NCBI GenBank assembly: GCA_000711775.1
Contig: ARYC01002107.1
Location: 1-64,000 of the forward strand
From: Oxytricha trifallax
Lineage: Eukaryota > Ciliophora > Spirotrichea > Sporadotrichida > Oxytrichidae
Direction: 5' to 3'
Length of the DNA: 64,000 bases
The notes beneath the pieces were generated by a model. It made no database searches. It was not told the DNA's origin and saw only the letters and a program-made list of their open reading frames with translations. Below are positions 54,379 through 64,000 of this stretch, piece by piece; position 1 is the stretch's first letter, and each line of letters opens with the position of its first letter. Made by a program: the position numbers and the translations under genes.

Positions 54379-57300
54379 TCATTAGTTTGAATCTCTTTTC
54401 TCAATTTTGTCTATAGGTAAATATTATGCATTTTCAAATTTATCTCTTAAAAATTTCCATCTATTTCCATACTGTTCTTTTCCTTTAGCCTGAACTTATC
54501 TCCATTGTTTTTAGTTTTTCTCCTTATAATATAAATAAGTTTTCATTTTTATTCCAAAAGAATTTATAATATCAAAGTCACCTTCATTTTGGAGATGTAG
54601 TTTAAATTTCTAAATCTCGATTTGATTAGTTTTGTTAAATTTCGAGTTTCTCATATAATCCTATTTAAGGAAATTCTTCTCTTTAAATTGTGTTGGACTT
54701 TTCTGCATACCTTAAATTAAAGCTTTGCTGCTTGCTCCTTGAAGTAGATTTACTTTTTAATATGGAGTCAAAGAATGTTTACTTTCTTTTTACTTAACTT
54801 CTCGCTTTATTACTCGAAGCTGTTATTCAGGATTGTTTGCGATACCTTTTTCGCTATAATCTCTTTGAAGTTATTAAAGCTTTTCAACGAGATTGTTTTT
54901 ATAGTAGTTATTTCTTGCATCCGGAGTAATTGACATTCTTTTCTTTTGAATCTAATTTAATATAAATTACAATAACTAATAAGAGTAGTTTTTAGTTTTA
55001 TCATCAAACTTCAAGCGAGGAAGCATATTCATTATTTCTTCCCTTTTCAATTTATAGTTAGGAACTTTATATCCTTGTGATTCATGTGTATGTTCTGGCG
55101 AAATTTTAGTATTAAACTATCTAATTTATTATTCTTCTATGTCACTTGCTGCTGGAGTCATAAGAGTTACGTTTTTAAATGATTTTTGAGAAGGTTTATA
55201 GTTTGTACAGTAGCCATAAGTTTCACTTACAGAATTAAGGTAAGAGTTTTGAATGTAGCTGCTAGTTGCTTAATTTTAATTTTAACTACTCTGCTATTCA
55301 TCAATTAAATATAGTGGATCTTGCATTATTTGAATATTGTGATGAATCTTATTAAGTCTCTTTGTTCTTTATTAAAGTAAAGTTGGCTTTTTAAAGTCAA
55401 AATGATTCCTTTTGTCTTCTTAGGGTGATATAGCTATTTGCATTTTATTTTCTTCCTCACTTATTGTCTAATTAGAAGAGGATTCAGAGCAATCAGAATT
55501 AGATTCCATATACTCTACTTTCTTCTACTATTAATTGTTTCCAATTAGTAATTATGTGTCAAATTAATTAGCCTCACTTTTAACAGTAAGATCTTATTGT
55601 AGCCCCAATAAAATACTCTGCCGAATTTCATCACTTGGTCTTAATTTTTTAGAATCAATATGTTAAAAATCTTGGACTGGATACTACCCATCATACTCCA
55701 TTAAAAATTTCCCAAAGTTTGCCAACTGAAAAGATAAGTCAAGGCACGAGTTAATAGTATTACTCAAAGTTGCCTAATTTGTATAGAGGATCTCATGTAT
55801 CTGTATAGATATTTAAATGTATTAAATGTCTTACATTAAATCCTAAGCTGTCAAATTTATCAGCTACAAGTTCTGTTTCTTCCTTCGAAATTTGAATCTA
55901 TCTTTCAGCTCTCAATAGCAAGCTCTCAATTTCAGGCTCTTTTTACATTTAAATTCTTTAAAAGTTTAATCATTGAAAATATTCTTACAGTCTAATCTGT
56001 TAAAGCTCTCTTGATCCCTTAAAAATATCGAAAAGTTTTGGGATTCTTGAATCCATTTTTCTATATGGATGTCTCATATCTCTTTTACGAAGATAACTGT
56101 ATAGAATGAATGATTTAATCAGTTTTCCAGCATTATCTTTGAGATTTTGCTTATCTTAATCTATCACTATTTACTTGTATGCTTACTGGTCTAAAATAAA
56201 TTAATTTTTTGGTATTTATTACCTGATGGCTAGAAGAATGTCATAGTTTGCATACTAACTACGAAAATGGAATAAATTGAGACTCCCCATATACAAGCAA
56301 TCACTAGAAATATTCTACCCCAAAGAGTTACTGGAGTCTAATCTCCATATCCAATAGTGTTAAAAGTTACAAATGTCAACCATATTGACTAGCCCAAATC
56401 ATTTATTGTACTTTCGGGAGTATACTATTCAAATATTGATGATTAATTTTTATAATTAAATTTCATAATTTTATACGAGAATTCCTTAGAATTTTTTCTT
56501 AATCAATTAAATTTCTTGGAAAATGAATTTAATCCTACTATAATTCATAAAATTTAAAACTATCATATTTTTAACTTGAACAATTTAAATCTATTATGAT
56601 TTGTGTTCATCAATATTAATATAGTGAACCCGAAAATTAGAATTCCAAATAAATAAGCAGCTATAAGTATTTGCAATGGCCTGAGTCTCATATTAACTTT
56701 AAACTGAAACAGCATATCTGCCAATATCCCGTTATTAAAGCATATTTTTGACCCTTGTGCATTAGTGTATCTCGATGTTAAAAGTACAAGGTCAAAGTAC
56801 GGAGTGAATTTCAGGAATTAAACAACAGCTATTAGCATTCCGATTTTGTATTTTGTTGAAGTTCCAAAGCTATCTATGTAGAATTCTATATCCAAACCAG
56901 GAATACTAATCAGACAGGAAGTTATTAAATCATAGAGATATCTTTGATTAAAGGTTTTGTCAAGAACCGTAACTATAGATGTCATTATTTTGAGATAAAT
57001 ATTACTATTCTCGTGCATTAAAAAAATAAATCAATTAAAAGATATTGATCATTCTGTTTTCTTCGTTCTGATACAACTTAACTCTTTGCAAATGAAAAAT
57101 GTGATTTAGGATTAAGTAAATCAAAGTTGTAAAAAGGTTTATAAGTCTAATAAGCGTCACATCTAAATGAAAATCTCCTGGATAAGCTGGTCTTTCCTCT
57201 GGAAAATTAAGCTGGAATAAGTATGATTAAATTAAGAAATTTACCTCAAGATACACTAAGAATATTGTAAAACTAATCAGCAAAACCCTTGTGATGCATA

Positions 57301-57827
57301 TTTGATGCATAAAATTTCTAATTTTATTGATCTCGTCTTTGTTTCTCACTCTTCCATTAAGGGATACTGGGATATTGAGGTGCCTTTTTCTTGTGTTATC
57401 ATGAAATATCTGAATGACTAATAAAAAATAAAGTTTAGGCAACTTGTTTCTATGTTTTTTAAGTATTCAATGCCTGTCTTGTGTACACACTTTAACTACT
57501 GCTATTTACTTCATCTACACATCAATCACCAATATAAATGTTGATTTACTTACCTTCACTCTCAATTCTTTCAAAGAGGTTTTACTTTATCACATGATTG
57601 TTGGTTTGATTAGTATTTCTTGGCATAACTGATTGTCTCCTACTTCTCGGAATATCTTACAGTGTTTTTCTTGTCTTATTTTCTAATTTTTCTCCGTGAT
57701 TTTTTAATCTAAAGGATTTGACATTAGACAGTAGATTTCTTTCACTTGTGAGAGTTCTCTTGGTATAATTTTAATCTTAGTTTTGATATTCATATCGATT
57801 GGTTTTTAGGGTTTAAAGGTGAAACAT
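54379..57827 (-). CDS. SK-type (calcium-activated) K+ channel, copy K1
   Basis: Predicted potassium channel subunit of about 1050 residues. Start ATG 57827-57825 (MFHLQTLKTNRYEYQNQ); basic, disordered N-terminus; introns at 57515-57553, 57410-57442 and 57212-57244. S1-S5 follow (ITRVLLISFTIFLVYLEL, LINLFTTLIYLILNH, IGMLIAVVQFLKFTPYFDL, LIAAYLFGILIFGF). The pore/filter is WLTFVTFNTIGYGDQTP (near 56350) and S6 GRIFLVIACIWGVSIYSIFV. The segment after S6 (NLKDNAGKLIKSFILYSYLR) corresponds in position to the calmodulin-binding region of SK channels. A Gln/Ser-rich tail of over 400 residues ends at TGA 54381-54379. More small introns are visible (about 55815-55848 and 55940-55990). A frame change near 57030 suggests another intron or IES. 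Confidence 0.85.
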
Positions 57828-58135
57828 TGAGGTTTCGAGGATATGGTTTAAAAGATATTAGGTTTTAAATTAAATTTATTATAAATTAATGCTACTTTTG
57901 TAGTTTAATTAAATATTATAAGATTACCCCTCAATAATCTTTAATTAGGGGACTTCTTTGCTTTAATTAAAAAGTTTTATAAATTAAAATTTTAACCTAA
58001 TAATCTTGTAAAGATACTTATTGTGATATATTTCATTGAAATGAGTCGATAGTTAAAAATAATAATGTGCGCGACTTAATTGATAATAGTTTTTAATATA
58101 TTAAGCTATTTTTAAAAACTATTATTATTATAATA
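57828..58135. promoter_or_regulatory. Divergent intergenic region between the two K+ channel genes
   Basis: About 300 bp of roughly 80% AT between the two start codons, so it must hold both 5' leaders and any shared promoter. No specific motif can be named. Confidence 0.4.
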
Positions 58136-61100
58136 ATGGAGAAGTTAGTTTAGCTATCAAATAAAAAAAGCTATAAATTTTTCATTAATAAAGCTGTTTC
58201 TTTTGCAGCATATTCAGCCATTAAGAATAATGCTTAAAATTTAGAGGAGTAAAATTAAATTTAAGAATAAAAGAGACTTAATAACTATGCAACTGGTCAT
58301 GAGTTTATATAACAGAAGAATTTTGTAAATAAAAATAGGATAAGTAAGGAGTAGGAAGTTTTGGGTAGTAATACAATTTAAAGTTAAAGCTTCAATAATA
58401 CACCTAGATTTTCAACGAAAAATGAATTATTATTATTACTAAGTTGGATTATTTTTAGGATATTGTTAAAATGCTTATCAAGGTTATTCTCAAAATTGCT
58501 GCAAACTAAATCTTTTTTCTGTTGCAGTTTCAGCTCGAGGGATTGAATTGTTAGGCAAGAATAAAATATAAAATCAAGTTCTTAAAGGATCTATCATATC
58601 TTTAGCTAGAATTAAAAATCAATTTTTTGCTACTTTATGATTGTTACTTCATAAATTCTGGTTTAAAAGTCACTTTTCGGGTCCCAAAACTTCTCTATAA
58701 ATTTATACTAATTCAATAATAATTTCTAGGCTTTTTGAGGAATAGTTTTTAATGATAAGGTAGATAGAAAATATGCTGATGCTGTATGCAAGATCTTGAG
58801 TTGACAGCAACTGTGATGAATTTTATCTTCACAGAGAGAGATTGTTAATTATTAAGAATATATATATATATATCTACTTTATTAAATACGAGAAAACGTA
58901 TAATTGAGCGAATGGAAATACCATATAGTTTAAATTGATTAAATTCTTATTACTTATTCCAGATTCAATTATATCCTAGTGTTAAGTAATCCAAGAGAAT
59001 TTAATGAAAGTTTTCGTAGTAACACACCATTTCATAATTCGTTTGATAGTAGCTATAAATAAACAGCAAATAATAAGAGCAACGAACCAGTTACGAGATT
59101 AGATGATACAAGTTAGAATCTAGAATACACATTTTTATAAGATTAATCTGAACTAAACATTTAAAAATCATCAAGTAATGTATTTACTGATTAAAGCTTA
59201 AAATCTGATAAATAATAAAGAGGACCTATGAAATAAAATTTTCATGGATAAGCCATTAGCAAGAGTATTTAAGTGCAATAGTCAAAATTAAAAAACTAAA
59301 ATATGAACTAGAATATTTTTCCCTCGAATTATATAGTAAATAACAAATGAACCATCAAAAATAAACTAAACTCTGATTAAATTAGATAAAAGTAAAGATA
59401 AATTATTCGGTTATTGGAAAATATTAATCTCATTGAAATTGAGAATTATAAATCTTAGAAAATACTAGGAAACACAATTTTTTATTAAATTAATTTATGA
59501 TTTTAATAGTGTCAAGTTTATTTAGAAATACATTTATATTGAGACTATTTGACTTGAAATAAAGCATTAGTTTTCAACTTCTTAGGTTATTTATTTAAGA
59601 ATAATCAAACCAAATTGAGCTTTAATATGATTTAATTAGAAATATTAATTTAATTAGTATATTATACGATAAATTTTCTATATAAATTATTATCAAATGA
59701 TAATGCTTCCTAATAAAAATGATAAATGGACAATCAATAGATAAGAAATTGAATTGACGAGGGCAAAGCTACTTTTACATTCCCTATCTAGAGGCTTTGT
59801 AATTATAATTTATCTAATTTATATAAATTCATATTTTAATTGATTGTATACTCACGATTGTAGCATCGTACTTAGAGGTAATACCTTATATTTATAATTA
59901 ATATATTTAGCATTACTATTGAAAAAGTGAATAAAATATGAAAATTGACATAATTTAAGGGATTTTATTGTATTTGAATTAAAGCATTTTGTTTAAAAAT
60001 GACATGACTATATTCGAATAAGCTTATATGAGGTATTTTTTTCAAATATTATTTTATTTGCATTTGCCTTTTTGTAAATTATTAGAAATCCTATGTTATC
60101 TTATTATTACCTTTGTTTTAGTATTATGTTTCTTTTAATGTTTGAAACATTTATTCATATCTATTTTTTTATTTACAATATTTTAATGTCCATCAGTACA
60201 CAACAGGATAATTGAACGAAGGCGATGCTATATTTAGAACTTTTATATTTATATTGGCTATTTTGAGTTGCTACTAGACTCATATATTCTATAAGCAAAA
60301 GCTCTAGCTTAAAAACTTCCTGGATGATAGAATTGATGGAAATAGTAAGCAATTTATTGATGATAATTTTAAAGTTTAGACTAAATTTAAAGAGGAAAAG
60401 ATTTGAAATTTTACATTATAAACTAAATCATCAATCTGATAGTAAATTACCCGGCAATTGACTATGTTTTTGAGATTAAACAAAATAGAATCAATTACTA
60501 TTATTCTCTTAGCACATATATCACTGCTCTACAATTTGTTAAGATAATTTATCTGCTGCCAATTATGAAATACAGTTCTGACTATGGAACATCTAGGGCA
60601 AGGAGACTTTTAGAATATAATGGGCTAGATTTAAGCATGACATTTATTCTGAAGTCGATAGTAAAGCAACAATCTTTTAAGATGCTTGTCATAGTTTTAG
60701 TATTGGAAGCGTTTTTATTTACACTCATAGTTATGATATTTGAGAAAGAATCAGAGACTCAATAAATAAATTAGTTTTCTGAAACAATTTGGCTAATTAT
60801 TATTATGATGACAACTGCAGGGTATGGCGACTTAGCTCCTATTACAGTTATGGGTCGTTTAACATGTATATTAGCTTGTCTTTGTGGAGTTGCAACTATT
60901 TCACTTTTTATAGTGAGCATCAATTAACTTTCCAAATGAAGTTTTTATTAACTAAAAGCCTTTTTCAGGGTCGGTAGGCAGTTCCTTTGTCATAGGATAT
61001 TATTAATTATTACAGTGAATTCAGTAAGTAAATTTATTGAATGAATTCTGTATAAAAAATTTCAATATAAAATATATTATCTGCTTTTAAAGGTTTAACT

Positions 61101-63531
61101 TCAATAATATTAGAGGGAGAAGTATTTTAAAAAAATGAGGATATGAGGACAAATAATAGGCAACAATAATATATATTCGCATAGGTTAGAGAAATGAAGC
61201 AGTCACATTGAAGATAGAGAATAAATATTGAGTTATCGAGAACATATAAGAGTTTTCTTTGTCTTAACTAATTAGATTAACTTCATTATTAATGTTTAAT
61301 GTTTATTGAGCGACGAGCCTGGATCACTAATCGGTGCGGAGTCTGATGTAGTTGGAATGCGAGGGACATGGCCCCCTGGACTAAGTTACTGAAACTCAAC
61401 TGTGCAGACTAAGGTAGTCCCGAAGAGTTAGGTGTTCCACTACTAGGTACTATACAGCTAAGAGAGCTATCACAATCACATATGAAGGCACAACAATCTT
61501 GAAATCTATTCATGTTGATAACCCAGTTGCTAAGATCCTCATTGATATCTCTAAGTGTCAAGATGAAGAAAAAGAAATTATTAACACCGACCCAACTAGT
61601 GAGCACAGAAGTACCCTCTACCTACTGAATACAGGCCATATACTAGAGGTCCAGAAAAATTCCGTAGACAAAAAATAAAAATAATCAAACTAACTAACCA
61701 CTGTTCAAACAGTTTGTAATTTGTATGCTCAATAAACATTAAACATTAATAATGATTACCTCTAGTTGGGGGTATTTAATATTAGAGATCAATTTTGATT
61801 TCTTTTTTTATTTCTCCCATAATTCACTAATTAAAAAAAAAATAAATTAACTTCTTAAATTGCAGACAGTTTTAAAACTATTGGCTAATTTTAAATATTT
61901 TCTTCTTCATAACTTCCTCCAAACACAAGATCTCCTGTGGTTATTTTTTATTATGACTAAGCCAAATTGATGGTTTTATACTTCATTAAATAGTGAAATG
62001 TGTAATATAAATGGAAATTATTCTTAAGTTACTAACTTTCCAGACTTGATTAAAACGATGAAGAAGTATATAATTGCATAGTTATTGCAAACGATGAATC
62101 AAAGCTTAATGAATTAGCTGGGAAGCTTATCAAGAGTTTTTTCTTGTTTAATATCAAAAGAAAACGAGAAAAGAAACAAGGACTTGTGATTAAAGAAAAA
62201 TGTGTTAACTTTTTTGATATGATAAAATATGCCCATTTTTTCTATTATGAGAGAAGGTAACATAGATCAGTTTTTTAATTATTTATTCGTAGAATCATTT
62301 AAAAACAAGGCCCAGCTACAGAACAGCTCCTCTAGTTTATGGAATATGAAATAATGGCTTCAGAATTAGAAATCAATCTGCATCTTCAGCTATTTGACGT
62401 TAATGAAATTATTGTATGATACTACTTTAAATTACATTAACATAATTCGTAGGTTGATGATATGAAGACATAGTCAAAGAAAAATCATTAAACCTTATAG
62501 AATTGCAAGCAAAAGAGTTTCTAGATGCTAAACTTAGCTAGATTAATAAATGACTACGATGGCCTATTTCATATTGATAAAATAGAGTAAATACAATATC
62601 TTCTTGATTTTCATTAATTTTTTAGAGATATGAACTCAACTAAGCTTTTATCCAATGAGGAATATACTTTCGAAATACAACGATTAGAAGAAAACTAATA
62701 ATAGGCAATTTAATAATAAATGATTTAAAATCAGATCATTCCAGAAGAGGAGAGTGAGTTACACACAAACCAATCGTTAAGAGAATATACTTCAAATATG
62801 TTCGAAGAAAACGAAGAATTTATAAAAGATTATAAAAACTAAGATGTGAGTAGATAATTACAAAATAATATTCAAGAAGATACTGTAAGGATGATAAGTG
62901 ATTGAATTTAATAAAAAGTATATATATATATATATATATACTCTTATTATTTATTTTTACTTAAAATTTTATAGTGATTTGCATAAAGACAAAGACATTC
63001 ATAATTCAAATCAATATTTATTGGAAGAGTTTAAAGAAAATCATGAATTTTAAGCAGTTTAGAGAATTTATTAGTAAAAATAGTTTTTTCTTAAACCTTA
63101 AAAAGTGAAAATGTTTGAAACAAATGATGATGAAATCTAATAAAATATTCTACAAGATTAATACTTATCACATCTAAGATCTAATAATAAGAATCTAATA
63201 ACTTTTTAAGACTAAGAAGTATTTACAAATGTAAATAACGAATAGTAGTAAAGGATTAATTAGAGGCATATTTCGTAAAATAATTAATAGTAAAGTGTAC
63301 AATTGTTAGATTGTAAATTAAAAATTATAAATATACAAGGCTTATAATGTAATATTTAAAGCTTATTAATTTAAATAGAAGTATAATATTTTAAATTCCA
63401 GTGTACAATCATAGATATCATAGCATAATTAAGGCCAAGAAAAGAAAAATACAATGGAAATTAAGTTTAGTTCTTAAGAAGGTGGAACTATATTTTAAGA
63501 TGATTAATATAAAATACATTAATTTTCTTGA
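58136..63531 (+). CDS. SK-type K+ channel, copy K2, in several MDSs
   Basis: Paralog of K1 in the opposite orientation. Start ATG 58136 (MEKLVQLSNKKSYKFFINK); disordered N-terminal blocks at 58136-58440, 58985-59345 and 59370-59560; transmembrane blocks 60215-60410 (IFRTFIFILAILSCYQTH) and 60412-60934. The filter TTAGYGDLAP is at about 60812, followed by S6 LTCILACLCGVATISLFIV. After the 1.1-kb IES the SK-like proximal tail resumes (ESKLNELAGKLIKSFFLF, cf. K1). A small intron (about 62416-62453) and Gln/Asn-rich blocks follow, and the ORF ends at TGA 63529. Three IESs are exact by pointer and frame (60935-62042, 62904-62979, 63304-63409). Boundaries in 58450-60210 are not resolved. Confidence 0.82.
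61283..61639 (-). CDS. 118-codon ORF filling the small GC-rich element
   Basis: Uninterrupted from ATG 61639-61637 (MACIQQVEGTSVLTSWVGVN) to TGA 61285-61283, whose first bases lie inside the terminal repeat. It contains a hydrophobic FFFFILTL segment, a Cys-rich stretch (DCCAFICDCDSSLSCIV) and a C-terminal part VQGAMSLAFQLHQTPHRLVI. One TAG is read as Gln. The plus strand also reads as shorter protein-like pieces in several frames, so the coding strand is not certain. Family unknown. Confidence 0.4.
61284..61754 (-). mobile_element. Small GC-rich inverted-repeat element, 471 bp, with one ORF
   Basis: Perfect 28-bp terminal inverted repeats at 61284-61311 and 61727-61754 (outer bases CATTATTAATG, inner bases TTATTGAGC). 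The interior 61312-61680 is about 47% GC, against about 22% around it. Flanks show no clear target duplication. It does not match TBE, the A4C4 MITE or the fold-back families in this window. Confidence 0.85.
62904..62979. other. IES in K2, 76 bp, pointer AGTGATT, contains a (TA)n tract
   Basis: AGTGATT at 62897-62903 and 62973-62979. Removal turns an in-frame TGA into RMISDLHKDKD. The core is a 22-bp TA microsatellite. Confidence 0.8.
63304..63409. other. IES in K2, 106 bp, pointer AGTGTACAAT
   Basis: 10-bp repeat AGTGTACAAT at 63294-63303 and 63400-63409. Removal continues QQQSVQ into SQISQHNQGQEKKN and the stop at 63529. A GT...AG intron reading of nearly the same segment is possible but gives a less protein-like, Ile/Lys-rich tail. 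Confidence 0.75.
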
Positions 63532-63927
63532 TAGTTAATTCTATATATTATGAGTCGAATGAGTTTCTAAGAGATGAACCATTAATTATTAGGTCAGCAT
63601 ATATAATTAATAAATATCTTTCCACTAATTCTTAAATTTGTTATTATTAAATTAAGGAATACTAAATATTATGGGTAGATCATTTTTTATAGATAAGAAT
63701 CTATATATATTGGATTTTTACAATTTTTTTAGTTGATAATACCCATTTTTAATAAAATTAAATATTAGAATTTAATAAGAAAGTTGTTCATATTTTATAT
63801 AAAAATATGAAATATTGAATAGCTTTTAAAATTAGTTTTACTTGCATTATAATTGTTTATTTTTCGATCATTTTATTAAATAAATAATAGTTAAATATTT
63901 ACTGATAATCTACTTTCCTCTTAAAAT

Positions 63928-64000
63928 ATGACTGACAAAGAAGTCTAGAGGACTTAGTATAAGTACACTCTTGTAAGTCTAATATCATTTCATTCACCTC
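63928..64000 (+). CDS. First exon of a further gene, cut by the window end
   Basis: ATG 63928 begins MTDKEVQRTQYKYTL, followed by a consensus donor GTAAGT at about 63973. Upstream is AT-rich. Too short to identify. Confidence 0.4.

Larger units (their letters stand above)
60935..62042. other. IES in K2, 1108 bp, pointer TAACTTTCCA
   Basis: 10-bp direct repeat TAACTTTCCA at 60925-60934 and 62033-62042. Deletion joins SINQLS to RLDQNDEEVYN in frame, connecting S6 with the calmodulin-binding-like segment. The IES carries a 471-bp GC-rich element (61284-61754). Confidence 0.9.

Noticed and set aside
1..64000. tRNA, rRNA or CRISPR features
   Set aside because: No cloverleaf with a convincing T-arm, no rRNA-like block and no regular repeat-spacer array was found on reading through both strands.

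Overview
This window reads as germline (micronuclear) DNA of a stichotrich ciliate of the Oxytricha / Stylonychia / Tetmemena kind. Base composition is about 75% AT. Long proteins only become readable when TAA and TAG are taken as glutamine and TGA as the sole stop. Four transposons end in the ciliate telomere-like blocks CAAAACCCCAAAACC / GGTTTTGGGGTTTTG with ATT flanks, which is the signature of TBE (telomere-bearing element) transposons. Several genes are cut by internal eliminated sequences (IESs) bounded by short direct repeats (pointers); removing the IES restores a conserved reading frame. The genus is inference.

Layout. 1-3335: right part of a TBE (transposase end, 22-kDa-type ORF, zinc finger/kinase ORF). 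3336-10182: a coding fragment, a SPOUT RNA methyltransferase (-), a tetraspanin-like protein (+), an unknown ORF (+) and an FG-rich ORF (+). 11465-18931: a TMEM185-like membrane RING protein (-), two small unknown genes, and a synaptojanin-like SAC1 + inositol 5-phosphatase (-). 20120-22615: a decaying partial paralog of the next gene, followed by a second fold-back element. 25485-49385: one very long minus-strand gene for a secreted/surface protein with a multi-spanning C-terminus. Its coding blocks lie scattered over 24 kb, and the gaps hold three TBEs, several fold-back or inverted-repeat elements, A4C4-ended MITEs and a GC-rich ORF-bearing element. 49529-52197: two more inverted-repeat elements. 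52344-54180: eIF4A with three introns and four tiny IESs. 54379-57827 (-) and 58136-63531 (+): two divergently transcribed SK-type potassium channel genes, the second with three pointer-bounded IESs. 63928-end: first exon of another gene.

The picture is a germline chromosome in which macronuclear-destined segments (MDSs) are islands. Housekeeping genes (eIF4A) carry only 31-53 bp IESs, while the surface-protein and channel genes tolerate kilobase IESs that have become landing sites for transposons. Exact MDS limits are given only where a pointer plus frame restoration could be read; elsewhere boundaries are approximate. Some frame breaks in otherwise conserved genes may be sequence errors rather than decay.
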